Shown here one piece after another: positions 44,722 to 57,300 of a stretch of 64,000 nucleotides of DNA (position 1 is its first letter; the number at the start of each line of letters is the position of its first letter). The notes beneath the pieces were generated by a model. The model had not been told where the DNA came from, did no database searches, and was given only the letters and a program-made list of their open reading frames with translations. Location of the stretch: positions 1,550,001 to 1,614,000 of the forward strand of contig CAJQUN010000001.1 in NCBI GenBank assembly GCA_907163345.1. The letters run 5' to 3'. Source of the stretch: Haberlea rhodopensis. Lineage: Eukaryota; Streptophyta; Magnoliopsida; Lamiales; Gesneriaceae. A program made the translations under genes and the position numbers.

Positions 44722-47261
44722 GTACTCAGCACAGGATTTTTGCCGCCTTCGAGCGATGGGTGCTGATTACGCACTATTATTGAGCGACGGAGACAGGTAT
44801 GACGCTATATTGCTAGCGATGAGGTATGAGATATTGCTATTTTATTAGCTTTATTGTAGCTGGCATGCATTGATATACATGTTTTATTATGCCTATTTTT
44901 ACTAGCATGATAGTGGATTGACATACGCTGATGTACATGTATCGTCACTAGTGGGCAATGTTTTAGATGCCATGAGTTGGCATGTGTCGTCACGGGATGA
45001 CGATGACGATGGTGTAGGAGATGTCTTATTAGACATGCATCATCGTTACGATGATCGATGCGTTGAGTATACATATTCAGTGGTATGCCTTGGGTGCCAG
45101 TACCGAGCACAAGGTGGTGTGTGCGACACCGATGGACGTGACCCTTATACCGAGCGGGTTGCTCGAGGAATGGTTGGATGCGCTGTACATGTGATTGTAC
45201 CGCAGCTTACGATTGGGGGATCATTTTACGAGTGGTGATACCCTAGAAGTATGCTCGTTGGATTGGCTTTTTGGCCATGTTTTTGACGATAGGAGTAATC
45301 GTGGAGGAAATTACTCGCTTTCTGTCGATGTGACATGTGGTAGACATGATCACACCACCCTTGAGGGTGTAGGATGGGTCCTAAGGGAGTAGGATCAGGT
45401 TATGTTAAGTACATAGGGACGTTGGGTTGTCCAGGGTGTATCGGCATTGAGGAATGTTGGATAAAGACCCATTACTCTATTGAGTTTTTCTCCCATAGTA
45501 TGTTATACCATGTGGAAACGTCCGTCTTATTGGTAGGTTTGAGGTAAACCTAAAGAGGCAGAGACTAGGTTGTCTGCCGCGTGTGTGTAGCACCATGATG
45601 GGCTTGCTAGAGCCGTTACACTGCTCGTTGGAACCAAGTTTGGCAAATCGTAAGGTGATACGATGTGGATTGTGGTGGACTCTAGTAGTCACCATGTCAT
45701 TGAGGTTAAGGTTGTTCGTGCCTCGCTGAAACGTGTATACGTTTATGTTTAAATCTTGGAGACTTGTCTGGGACAGCTCAGGATGTTGGAGTACCAACAA
45801 GAGAGTCATCAGGTTGTTATTGACTCAATCTAAAGGAACCCGTGTATTGGGATACAATGGGTGTTATTGTATCCAGTTTTTCCGAACGATGGTTCGAGAC
45901 TTGTGGATCTCGAGTTCGATGGCACTTCCCTTGCGAGGAAGGAGGTAGTATTATACCTATTTGGGAATCTTTGAAAGATTCGGTAAGTTGGTACAAGTGG
46001 TGTTGATTTTGGGAATCACACCGTGTATTGTTAATCGTCGATTTTCATCCTCCACTGAGTAAGGAATGACTCAGAATTGACGGTTGTGTTTGGGGCTTAG
46101 GGATATGTGGTAGATACCCGAGCCGAGTGCATTAAGTATGCATGTGATGTCAGTGCTTAGGCAGGTATACCGGTGAGTATACGGATGCCAGTTATTGATT
46201 TCCTCTCTGTTAAGCATAGAGTTATGCTATTTTTGGATGGTTAAATCTCTGATGTGAGATATGGAACACCTTGAGATTGGGAATCTCCATGGCACGATGA
46301 TTATGAGGAATGATCGTGAAGTTAGTTGACTCCCTTGAGGAGGGATTTTCTTGTGAGGGTTAAGGTATTTCCCTTGTTGGTGTTTTCCTTCGAGTTATGC
46401 GACAGCCTTCCCAAGTTTGGATTGTTAAATCCGAGGATTTTCAAGGGATGGCAGGATTTCGGATTGGTTGAGTGTCGCTGACGACACAAGCGTTGAGGAT
46501 GCAATGGGTTTATTGCATGCCCCTTAAGAAATTTAAACTCTGCGGAGTCTCGGTTGTTATTTATGATCAGGACGTGATTCTTGGAACATCCGGAGGTGGA
46601 CATCTTGTGAGATGTCTTTTGTTTGAATTTGTGGCCGTGAGTTGCCCAAATTAAGTTGCAATGAGGCGACTACTCCTTCGATGGAGGAAGTTTGAAAGTG
46701 GAAACCAGGTTTGATATGTGTACACCGTGGTTGTACTAGTGTTTCCCTCGTAACGATGTATGTTAGACATCGTGAGTCTTGATAGAGATGTCATGGAATG
46801 ATATCTACGATAGAATCAGGAGCGATTCGAATCCTTACAGTTTCAGTTGACTAACTGCTTTTGGATTATTAGCGTTGAGCTGTGCTGACGCTCTTTGACG
46901 TTATGATGGATTTGGAAGTCTACTCCACTCCAGAGTTTGACACGAGGTCAACGTTCTTACGGTTGAGGTGTCATCGGGACGTGTTCGTACTGTTGTATTA
47001 GAACGAAGGATGACTGTCTGATCTACAGTCGTAAGTATCAGTTGTTTCGCAGTCATGAGGGACTGACTTTTGGGATGACCCGCATCGAGGTACGTTTTAC
47101 CTCTTGGGTGTTATGTTGGTTTTGGTATGTCGCTCTGTTTCAGAGATTAGATGAGAGGTAAGTATCCTCGCGTTTATTAATACGATTCTGATATGGTCAG
47201 GAATCGATGTTATGGCTTCATGTTGTTGTGCAGCCTGGGTGTTACGTGATACACCAGTGCT
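44722..47261 (+). other. Element 3 non-coding interior with serial short hairpins
   Basis: There is no recognisable protein. Perfect stems of 6-9 bp with 3-7-nt loops start at 45,535, 45,729, 45,850 (9 bp), 46,165, 46,213, 46,273, 46,472, 46,500, 46,599 (7 bp), 46,753 (7 bp), 47,012 and 47,087. A 17-bp palindrome is at 45,965-45,981. Many 5-bp stems lie between them. Confidence 0.7.
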
Positions 47262-47296
47262 AATTTCGAGGACGAAATTCTTTTAGTGGGGGATAT
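47262..47296 (+). other. Element 3 pre-PPT hairpin and polypurine tract
   Basis: AATTTCG/CGAAATT with an AGGA loop (47,262-47,279), then AGTGGGGGATAT up to the LTR. It matches the corresponding region of element 2. Confidence 0.8.
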
Positions 47297-49922
47297 TGTG
47301 ATGACCAGGGATTATAGGTGTTAATCCCGGAGTATTAATAATCCCTAAAGTGGTTTTACGTGGCAAGGTGGGTTTAATCGAGGTATTGGGCCTTCTGGGC
47401 TCGTTTATTTGGGTAGTTGGGATCGTTGGATCCAGAGGTTGAGATTGTATTCACATTACGGTGTAAAACCTAAGAGTTGGGTTTTTGATGTGTCTCGGAA
47501 TCTCGGGTGCTATGTGAGCACCGGTAGGGGATTTTGGAGTTAGAGAGAGAGTTTTTGAAAACAGATGATTTTTAAGGAATCATGATGTATTTGTGGGGCT
47601 ATTAATTTTTCGGGGTATTTTTGCTATAAATACCATTTGAACCCAAAATTTTACATTTAATTTCTTTTTCAGCCCTCTCCTTCCTCTCTCTTTCCCGTCC
47701 GCGCCATTCCCGATCTTCCCCTGCCTCCGCGCGTAAAAACACCTCGCCCGCCGCCGTCCGGCCGCCGTTCGGGGCGTGCGACCTATCACCGTCTTCGTCT
47801 CGACGAGGCGCTCCTTTCCCCTCTGTCAATTGAAGGTTTCGTCGCGTCCTGGAGTCGGATTTTACAGAAAGGCGTCGATCCCCAAAAGTTAGGGTTCTTC
47901 GATTTTGGTCCGATTTCTTCCGATTTTCGTTTGGGTAATCATCCTAACCCCTTTTTCGTTATTTTCGTGCAATTCCCTGCCATTTTTGTGTTCGATTTGT
48001 TCGGATTATTGTTGTTGGTGGGATTGGTTCGAAATTTTGGTTGTATGCATAAAGTGGGTTCGAATTTTGGGGGTTTTGGAAGGGTTGTGGTGATTCTTGT
48101 TATGGATTGATAAATTTATGTTGTAGATGCATTATGATGCTTCTTGGATTTCGAATTTTAGGGATTTGGATTTCAAATTTGGGGGTTTGGCATGTAGGAT
48201 GATTATTCATGCTATGGATTGATTAATTCACATTTTAGATGAATTATGGTATTTAATTGGGTTCGAAATTGTGAGATTGAGGTTCGATTTTTGTAGGGCA
48301 TTCTTGAACAAATTTCGATTGTCTCATTTATTCCTTCCCTGCATGTACCCTGCCCCGGGTCTTTTAAGAGGATAATTGTCGTGTATTGACAATGTTGTGA
48401 GGGATATGGGTGTGCTTGAGCATAGGTTACATGTTCGTAAATAATGGTGAATTGTTTATCGTGTTAGCACATCATTCCTCGGGGCATGGAACTCGAGCAA
48501 GGCTTGGCTCGGACTTCGGAGATTTAAGGTACGTGCGACGTACGAGCATTACTATATATATGTGAAATGCATAAGGTGTTTTTGATTGCATTGAATGTTT
48601 GCGTATGGTTATACATACATGTTGATATAGCCAAGGAATGACCCAAATCTTGATATCGCCGCTTGTAGCGTGCGTGACACTAGAGTAGGATGACTCTTGC
48701 ATGATATATGGGGTACTGGGTTTATTTGATTATATTAGGGCATTTGAGATGCCTGGGAATGATCGTAAAATCATGTATTCTTCGTAAGACATTTGAGATG
48801 TCTAAGTTCGTAGAATCGTGTATTCATTATAAGACATTTGAGATGTCTAGGTTTGTAGACTCATGTATTCATTATAAGACACTTGAGATGTCTAAGTATA
48901 ATGAAGGATTGGTAAAATAAATGCTAAGGCATTTGAGCTATCTGTGATTGATAGCAAGGTTGTGAAATCAGTATTAGATATTGTGATATCTGTAATTGCA
49001 TGTTTAATGAATTTGTAATCACTATATGTTGATATTCGAGGATCAGGCATGCGATGTGTAAATCAATGTGTTGATTTACTGATTTATGAGATTTGATGAG
49101 TTTGATGTTGTGAGAACAGGGACAGTACACGGAATCCCGGATGAGGATGTTGCCATCCAGGGAGTATCATTTAAATTCATTAGCATTTACCTTTGTTGTA
49201 AATTATGAATTTCATTATTATGATTATGGGATTTTGTGTATTGGTATGCTCACCCCGTTGGGGGCTGTCTCTGTTGGGACAGGTGGACAGGTACATCGAT
49301 GGCTATGGAGCTGAGCTCGAGCTGTTGATTTGAGGTACTCCCAGGATCGTGGTACCAGGGCTTGATGGAGCACGGTATCGTATAGAGTACCTATATATAC
49401 ACCTGAGGATTTATACATATTCATATTCATGATGCTCGCATGTGAGCACGATTATACTTGTATATGGATTGTATATAAAGGCATGAGCCTTTCTCTCTTT
49501 CATTTAAGGTTGCATGCAATTAGGTTGAATTGCTAGAATGATATGAGAGTCATTGGTGTATTATGTGGGTGTTGGAACCCACTTTTGTTGACATATGTGT
49601 GGTGTCTTCCCTGGCTGGGAATCTACTTGTATTACTGCTTTCTGTTGAGTATTATGTGTTCCCTGGCCGGGAATTTTGTTATGTGTTGTACTCTGTTTTG
49701 GGATAGCTCTATTTATGGGGAGACTCTGCCCAAATTTTTGTAAAAGTTTACAATGTGAAAAGTGGCACCAAGGGGTTGGTAAAGGGCAAACATATGAGTC
49801 TTTTATTGACAGGCAATGATTAAGTATCATCAGAGCTTCCCGATTGACATTTTATAGAAAGCATGTACCACACATAGTGGTTAATACACTAATCAAGGTT
49901 TTAAGGGCTTGGGGTCCTTACA
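47297..49922 (+). repeat. Element 3, 3' LTR (complete)
   Basis: 2,626 bp, TGTGATGACCAGGG to GGGTCCTTACA. It includes a GC-rich stretch at about 47,680-47,830 that may be the promoter-leader region, given CT-rich tracts (CTCTCCTTCCTCTCTC) nearby. Confidence 0.93.
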
Positions 49923-50173
49923 ACACATTTACTTCGTGAACTCCGAGCCTTACCACCTGACAAACCACTACTATTGTGTGACAACAAAAGTGCAATTTTT
50001 CTTAGTCAAAATCCTATCGCCCACAAGCATGCAAAGCCATCGATCTTGATTATCACTTTGTACGGGAACTTGTCTTATCTGGCAAACTCTCTACTCAGTT
50101 CGTTCCCTCAGAGCTCCAGATTGCGGACATCTTCACCAAAAGTCTAGCTCGACCGCTGTTTGAATTCTTTTGA
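49923..50173 (+). pseudogene. Ty1/copia RNase H C-terminal fragment
   Basis: It translates as the copia RNase H end: LLLCDNKSAIFLSQNP in one frame, then, after a frameshift near 50,035, LDYHFVRELVLSGKLSTQFV and QIADIFTKSL. It stops at 50,171-50,173. Everything upstream is replaced by element 3, so this is the 3' end of a copia element that was hit by element 3 or recombined with it. Confidence 0.88.
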
Positions 50174-50214
50174 TCCAAGCTTCGCGTTGGGTGCAATCCC
50201 ACGCTTTGCTTGCA

Positions 50215-50365
50215 GGGGGTGATAAGAATATATCAAAGATTTAGTTTCATCTAGATTGATATATTTTCTTGTATATCTGATTGTGTATATCTTTGTAATT
50301 ATCTTTTTGATGTATTTGCACTATATATAATCAATAACATCCAACACCAACGATTGAGGTGGATA
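50215..50365 (+). repeat. Probable 3' PPT and short LTR of the copia element
   Basis: GCAGGGGGTGAT (PPT) leads into TGATAAGAATATATC at 50,220, typical of a copia 3' LTR start. The downstream end is uncertain, between about 50,360 and 50,400. The partner LTR is not in the window. Confidence 0.55.
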
Positions 50366-50401
50366 CACAAAACTCTCCACAATCATCATTAATGATTCTT
50401 G

Positions 50402-50925
50402 TACCTCGCCAGTGAGCATTTATGTGCTGTTGAGAGAAGCCAAATCAATGGTTTTGATGCAAATCTTTGTGAAGGCTTGTGGGCTGAAAAATTGAGATAC
50501 CATCTTCCTCATTTGCATTCCAACTCCAGAAGTAGTAGACAAACACTTCTCGAGTAGTCTCCTCACAGAAGCAGGCCACCAAATCTTGACCACATTATTC
50601 TCATTACTGAACAGAAACTTGTACCCGTTTGGGCCATCGCAGAGTACGGCTACAGATTCCCCCATAAGGGATGTCTTGAAAACCTCACACTTGTACTTTT
50701 CAATTCTTTGTTTCACGAATATCTCAGTGTTCCGTTCCGGATGCCGCCAAGAAACGCCAGAGATTCACAAGAATTGGCCAGCCATAGCTTCCAGGAGGAA
50801 GGTTTAAGTGATTCCATTTTCTTGATTTGTTTCTTATCGAAGTATTGAATATGACTAATGATAACAAAAGAGGCTGTGAAAGCTATCAAAACTAATGACA
50901 GATCATATGAAAATTTTCCTGTCAT
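50402..50925 (-). pseudogene. Cytochrome P450 CYP716-like pseudogene, N-terminal part
   Basis: On the minus strand there is an N-terminal membrane anchor (LSLVLIAFTASFVIISH). A proline-rich hinge is recoverable in another frame (NLPPGSYGWPIL). The conserved CYP716 segment follows (KQRIEKYKCEVFKTSLMGES, FLFSNENNVVKIWWP, MVSQFFSPQAFTK). At least three frame changes are needed (near 50,765, 50,725 and 50,430). Only the first roughly 190 residues are present, without the I-helix, ExxR or heme-binding Cys. The break at the 3' end coincides with the copia LTR. CYP716 enzymes oxidise triterpenes in the ER; this copy is dead. Confidence 0.85.
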
Positions 50926-51674
50926 CTCCGCAGCTAAACAAGTTCTGGGAAAGCAAATTTAACTGTGATTTTTTTGGGGGGGAGTGATTATTTAAACGAC
51001 TATCAATTTTGATAGGGCCAAAAGCTGCTACAAAAAGTAAACCCCTTTTCTCCACGAATGGAAAGTGACGCTGCAATAAGGCATCTTGAAGTAATAAGGA
51101 ACAAAGTGGGGCACGTACATGTTCCTGTGAAATATAATATCGCATCTTAAATATTGGAATTTTAAATATTGGAATTTTATCACACAGTTTTGCTCAACTT
51201 GAACATGTCATAAACTTATCGATGCAACGTAAGGTTTATTTATGGATTTCATCCTAATGGTAGTTGTATAGATTCATATCTTAGTTATTTGACAACAATA
51301 TCCTATTCATTTGACAGCCACCAGCATGATTCCACTTAGCAGGTACACTGATATTGCATTTATAGGCATTGCCTTTAATGACGACATCTCGTGACACGTG
51401 TTCTTTCATTTTTATTTTTCATTTTTTTTACAGAATAATAGACATGTGTCGCGAGCATAAAAAATTGTCACCAAGCACCATTACTTTGACAAAGATATTT
51501 AATTTGTAGGATTTGATTTCACTAATGATCAAGGCGAACATACAGTTATGTGAGCTCCTCCCTCAAAAAATTATATGTATATATATATATAAATTGTATT
51601 TTGTCCTCTAAAATTGACGTTTGCTCCCTCCCCTAAAATTATTTTTAGCTGTTATTATTTTGTCCCCCCTGAAC
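50926..51674. other. Intergenic, upstream of the CYP716 remnant
   Basis: AT-rich. The first few hundred bases may be the old promoter of the CYP remnant. A (TA)n microsatellite is at about 51,575-51,592. Nothing else is recognised. Confidence 0.3.
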
Positions 51675-52437
51675 AAAATTTCTAGATTCGCCGCCCAATT
51701 TGATGTAACTTAATGGGGGAGAAATATGATTTGTATCTTCTTCCTATCATTTGCTCTCTTTTTTCCCTTCTCCATTTTTTTTTCTCTAACTATCATTAAT
51801 GGTGTTCCAATACTACCATTTGTTTAAACACATATATCGATGGAGTTATAAGATACACACATCAAATAGTGCATTTATCAAACTGCAGCTACCAATCTTA
51901 GTACTATGTTCTCTAGTTTTAAAGAAACAAAATTTCTAGATTCGTCACCCAATTTGATGTAACTTAATGGGGGAGAAATATGATTTGTATCTTCTTCCTA
52001 TCATTTGCTCTCTTTTTTCCCTTCTCCATTTTTTTTCTCTAACCATGATTAATGGTGTCCAATACTACCATTTGTTTAAACACATATATCGATGGAGTTA
52101 TGGGATACACACATCAAATAGTGCATTTATCAAACTGCAGCTACCAATCTTAGTACTATGTTCTCTAGTTTTAAAGAAACAAAATTTCTAGATTCGTCAC
52201 CCAATTTGATGTAACTTAATGGGGGAGAAATATGATTTGTATCTTCTTCCTATCATTTGCTCTCTTTTTTCCCTTCTCCATTTTTTTTTCTCTAACCATG
52301 ATTAATGGTGTTCCAATACTACCATTTGTTTAAACACTTATATCGATGGAGTTATGGGATACACACATCAAATAGTGCATTTATCAAACTGCAGCTACCA
52401 ATCTTAGTACTATGTTCTCTAGTTTTAAAGAGTTTTC
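51675..52437. repeat. Three tandem copies of a ~253-bp unit
   Basis: Units start at AAAATTTCTAGATTCG at 51,675, 51,929 and 52,181 and end with CTCTAGTTTTAAAGA. Copies 2 and 3 are more alike than either is to copy 1, suggesting stepwise unequal duplication. They are non-coding. Confidence 0.9.
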
Positions 52438-53275
52438 AAAAGATTTCAATTCTTGTATATATGATTTTCAGGATGAAGAAGATTTTTAATAAAATATAAA
52501 AAATACTGAACAATATGATCTTTAAATTACCCAATGGTTGGAAAAGATGTTTAAGAGCAAGGGAAAAGGGGTTGTTTGTGTTTGAAAGACAAATATTTTG
52601 TGCATATATAAGTTTAACAATCACTCACCATGGCGAGATCATGAATTGAAAACAATATCTAAACTATGAATAAAATTTGTTTCCACATTTTCAGAGATTG
52701 ATTACTTATTGTTGCTACGAATAGTTGAAAGCTGATTTGAGGATAAATCATAGTGCTCGAGTGCTTTCTCTGTGGTTAAAGTTCCTAAACATGTAGTAAG
52801 TTTATCACATGATAGATATAAGTTTAAAAACTAAGGAACACCAAAGCAAAGTCTCTTACACAAAGTAAGTATGATAAAACAGAGTTTGGAGAATGAGTGA
52901 AGTGGAACTAGAGTGAAAAGGTTTTAAAATTAAATGAAATTTAAGAGTAAAATCTGAAAAACGATCAAAATGTGCTTCGAAAAAAGCTATAAGAAGGATA
53001 AAGTCAAAGCATAACGACTCCTTTTCAAATAAGAAACCTTTAGATAAAATTAATAATAAGGTAAATAAACATTGAATTTTTGTGCTGATATCTATAATCT
53101 AATACATGATGCATATAGTTATTTATTTTTCATCAAATTAAGTCACTAACATGCATCTCGACATGCCACTTTCTTTATTTGAAATAATAGAATCCTTACT
53201 CTTCTACTTAGGGTATATTTAGCACAAATCTTGAAGCAATCGTTTTAAGTAATTCATTCATTTGTAAGTGCTAGT
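52438..53275. other. Intergenic, nothing recognised
   Basis: AT-rich sequence without coding signal, repeat structure or RNA-gene signal that I can support. Confidence 0.3.
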
Positions 53276-53286
53276 TTTGTAGACCA

Positions 53287-53403
53287 ATTTTTTTTTTAAT
53301 CGAGGGGGGGTCAAACATTTTTTCCGCCACATACGGGACTCGATACTGAGTCACTCTCAAAGGGGAGAGAACTATTTTACTAACTTGGCTAAGCTCACGG
53401 CTC
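53287..53403 (-). mobile_element. tRNA-derived SINE, minus orientation
   Basis: In the minus sense it has a tRNA-like head (GTGAGCTTAGCCAAGTTAGT), a B-box-like TATCGAGTCCCG and a poly-A end at about 53,288-53,298. Flanking 11-mers TTTGTAGACCA (53,276-53,286) and TTTGTAGACTA (53,404-53,414) form a target duplication with one mismatch. Confidence 0.8.
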
Positions 53404-53580
53404 TTTGTAGACTAAAGTTATCATCTCACACATTACTTTATGGCATGCATGCATGCAACAATGGTATTCTAATTTTTATTTTTTTTATCAAAATGTTTTA
53501 GCAACTAAAAGCCAACAACAAGATGCTAGCAACCAATATGAAGAACAAAACTCACTTAAAAAATGAAAGAAACTTATGAG

Positions 53581-53723
53581 TCAAAACCTTGGAGAGTGAG
53601 CTCGTGGGCTTAGTCCATATGGTTAGAGCTCATCTCCCCTTTTGGGAGCGACTCGAGTTCGAGTCCCACCGAGCACGGAAAAAAAAAAATTTACCCGTCC
53701 CCCGCTCGAAAAAAAAAAAAAAA
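53581..53723 (+). mobile_element. tRNA-derived SINE, plus orientation
   Basis: The head GTGAGCTCGTGGGCTTAGTC, a B-box GAGTTCGAGTCCCAC and an A-rich end (two A runs around CCCGTCCCCCGCTCG). Flanking 11-mers AAACTTATGAG (53,570-53,580) and AAACTTAAGAG (53,724-53,734) form a target duplication with one mismatch. It is probably the same family as the copy at 53,287. Confidence 0.82.
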
Positions 53724-54359
53724 AAACTTAAGAGGGTTGTCATGGTCCAGTTTTCAATACTGATAACTTTCCTGGTTTTCTTTTTCATTGTTCTTGGGCA
53801 TCAAAATTTTCAAACGCACACTATCAAAAGTGTCTCAAATGTATAGCTAATTATGTTGGAAATGTATTAAGCTACAACTCGCCTTGAATTTTAAAATATC
53901 AAAACTTCTTTCTATTACGGGATTTTGTCAATTTCACATTCAAAAGGGAAAATAGTTTGAATGTAAACATCGAGTACATACTTCTGTACTTACATATGAA
54001 AGACCCAAAAGAAGTATTTGAAAATTTTAAGGCCAGAGGTAGTAAGGATAATCACTTAGCAATGAAGCTTCATGATTGCATCAAAAAGAAACTTCAAGTA
54101 GTGAGCTTCAATTAGGCAGCTAAAGAAGTTATCAATAGGACACAAAAATACCAAGAAATTCATAAGCTAAGCTAAGAGTAGCTTTTCTGCAAACGACAAA
54201 TATCATCAAATGATGTTAATATCCAATTATAAACTGAACAATAACCCATTCAAGGAACATGATTGCAATTCTAGGATTACACTATTCTTTGAACATGACC
54301 AACAACATAACACGATAACAGTGCTTCCATTTTTAAAAGAAACTAAGATTAAGGTGAGT

Positions 54360-57300
54360 TTAGTCCATAGTAACATCAGAGTTCATTTCCATATGCATAT
54401 CTGGATAACTTATGCCTTTCTGAGCAGAGGAAGACGGAGTCGTCAGCACTGCATGAGATGCGCTTGCACCATTCTGATCAGCTCCGCTACCCAATTGTTC
54501 CACAATGGTTGGTCCATTCAGCTTATCCTGTCATTTAGTCGGGTATGAACATTTAGAACAAGGGATCTAACAATGTGGAATATATTTTACATGGCTAACT
54601 TAATTAGCAACATTCGAACGAGTAGCAAACTTTGAGAAACACTATCTTTCAGACAACAAGACGTGATAAAAAGGAATGTTACCTCCGCTAAGTGTTTTAA
54701 TTATTAGAATAGTGATGTTGTCATGTTGATTCATGCTGTCGTGAAAAGTTTTCATTTTTGCAAGTTACATTAGCAAGGCCGTTTGAGATCAGCTGCAAGC
54801 GAAATAATATTTCATGGAAAACTGATCTTATACGATATAAGAATACACCTTTCAAAATGTACAGTGTCAGTAGCAACTTGCCCCATTGGAAAAGCATTTT
54901 ACACATATATCATCTTATATGCTTACATAAATATGTTCTATAGGGAAAAATTGATTTTCCTATTAGAATTTGCAAGTTACATTAGCATTTTACACAAATA
55001 TATTATAAATATTATCTTATTTTAGCAGATATCATCTTATATGCCAATTGGAAGCAGGAATGTATTACCATACAAATATTCCTTTCTTTCCAATTTAAAA
55101 ACCAAGTAGAAATTATGAGAAAAAAATCATAAATACATTAGGTTAAAGCAACTGAGCAATTCAAACTGGGTAAAAGAGCTTTCAGTAATGAAATGAACGT
55201 TTAACCCACAAAGAATCATTGTATGGATGTTCATGAGGTAAGTAATCACTCCTTAGACAAATTAATGATCAAGAAATTATTTGAATGCACCTACTTGTTG
55301 TAAAAAGCATGTCATGTATCAGTACCATCAATTCTGGATCAGAATAATCGTTTCAAAATGGCAAAGTTTGACTTCTACAAACCTAGAGCAAACTTTATTT
55401 TCATCTAGCTGTATGAATTACATAAATAGCTCAGCTACAGTGGGCGATGCTACAGTGGGTAATGTGAAAACTTTCAAAGCAATTCTGCATTTGTGGGCAT
55501 GTCGGGGCTCAAAATTAATTTTAATAAAAGCATCTCATGGGAATTAATGTTGACAATGGATCCTTGGTAAGACTTGCTCGGATACTGGACTGTAGGATTG
55601 GGGATTTACCATTCACCTATCTCGGCATTCCGACAGGAAAGAATGTATAGAGAAATTTCGGAAACGGTTGGGTTGTTGGGAAGATAAGAGTCTTTCAGTT
55701 GGGGGACGTATGATCTTACTAAATGCTGTGCTCTACTTCTCTTTCTACCGAGCTCCAAAGAAAATCCTAACCAAACTTAAAGTTCTACGGAGTAATTTCC
55801 TTTGGAGAGGCGGGGAAAGCAGACGGAAGGTGGCATGAGTCAAATGGTCGGAGGTGTGCAGGTCTAAAAACAACGGGGGTCTAAATGGGGTTGGGGTTTA
55901 ATAAATGGGGACGATACTTTGTGGATAAAGGTGCTTAATTCAAAGTATGGCCCGGTGAGTCGGGGCGGGGCGGGGATGGGGCCGGGTAGAGGAAATTCTA
56001 TTTGTTTTGGTGGAAAGATATCCGGAAAACTATATTCACGGGTACATCGGGTTGGTTTAGGGAAGGTGGGAATGGGTTGGGAACGAAATTCTGGAGTGAC
56101 ATTTGGTTGGGGGAAGAAAGTTTAGAAGATAAGTTTCCCCACGTCGATAGCAAGGGATAGGGATATCTTAGTGGGGTGTATGGGGCATAAATTAGGGGAT
56201 TTGTGGCAGTGGGTTTGGGACTGGAGACAAAATTTATTCTCGTGGGAGGAGGGTTTAACCAATTGTTTTCTCTTATTGACAGGTTTGCTTTAGTTTATGA
56301 GAGGAGTGATGTTTGGGAATGGTGCCATGATCCATCGAAAGTTTATTCGGTCTCCTCAGCTTACCTCCTATTTCAAGATGAGGAACAATTGGGCATGGGC
56401 TTTTCAGAGGCGACCGAATTCACTTGGCGCACCCTAGCACCTAACAAAGCGGCTGCATTTGTGTGGAGAGTCTTCAGAGATAGGATACCAATTAAACAAA
56501 ACCTGCGAAGAAGAAATATAAGAACTGGACCGATTTCGGATTTGTGTGATCTTTGCCAAAAGGTGGAAGAGTCTTCTAATCATCTTTTGTTCGCATGCTC
56601 GGCAGCTTACTCACTTTGGATGGAATGTTATAATTGGCTGGGTATGAAGTTAACCTTACCCGAAGAACCCGTCCAATAACTCCTTCAACATCGTGGACTT
56701 TGGACTCAAAGGAATAGCAGGAAGGAGTGGCTAACTATTTGGGTTGCAGCGAGCGCGGACTAACTAGTTGGGTTGCAGTGCTATGGACTATTTGACTAGA
56801 GAGGAACAGGAGAATCTTCCGCGATCCGCAGTGGAGAGAACTTAATGGAATTAGTAAAATTTTGGAGTTGGCTATGGTTGAAAAGAAGCAGGAATAAGAA
56901 CTTTTGTTATTCGTTTTTTGATTGGGACAAAAAACCGGTTGTTTGTCTTTCATCTTTGTAGTGTGGGAGATAGTTGTTATGTTTATGTAGTGGTCCTTAT
57001 TTTCATTTGTAACTTGTTAGGTACTTCTTGTAGTCTCCTATATAAAATTATATATTTTGTCTGATCAAAAAATTTATTAAATAATAATTCTGATATAAGA
57101 ATATATTATCGTTAACTTCACTTACCAAACAAAAACCAAGTGTATTTTGATAAAGTTGGTATGATTGAGCAAAGGAAGAGAGAACCAACTAAAGGTCTAT
57201 AGGTTCGGAAGCATGTTATAATATAACTTCATCATGCCTGAAAGCATTATTCAAATCAAGCATAGGAACTGATAAAGAGGAGTTCGGACAAAATACAAAT

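Larger units (their letters stand above)
41255..49922 (+). mobile_element. Element 3: large non-coding LTR element (LARD-like), hairpin-dense
   Basis: Two LTRs (the left one truncated by the gap; the right one complete at 2,626 bp, TGTGATGACC...GTCCTTACA), a tRNA-iMet PBS and a polypurine tract flank a 4,357-bp interior. I see no gag, protease, RT or integrase motif in the interior in any frame. This is the definition of a LARD, mobilised in trans by an autonomous relative. The near-identity of the LTRs over the distal 1.3 kb indicates very recent insertion, hence recent mobility. LTR and interior are both crowded with short perfect inverted repeats, some in tandem arrays. The right flank (ACACA) is copia RNase H sequence; the left flank is lost in the gap. 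Confidence 0.85.

Noticed and set aside
44722..47261. Degraded gag-pol in the interior of element 3
   Set aside because: I looked for RT (FxDD), RNase H (DAS), integrase (HHCC, DDE) and CCHC words in all frames and found none. A profile search could still detect very remote remnants.
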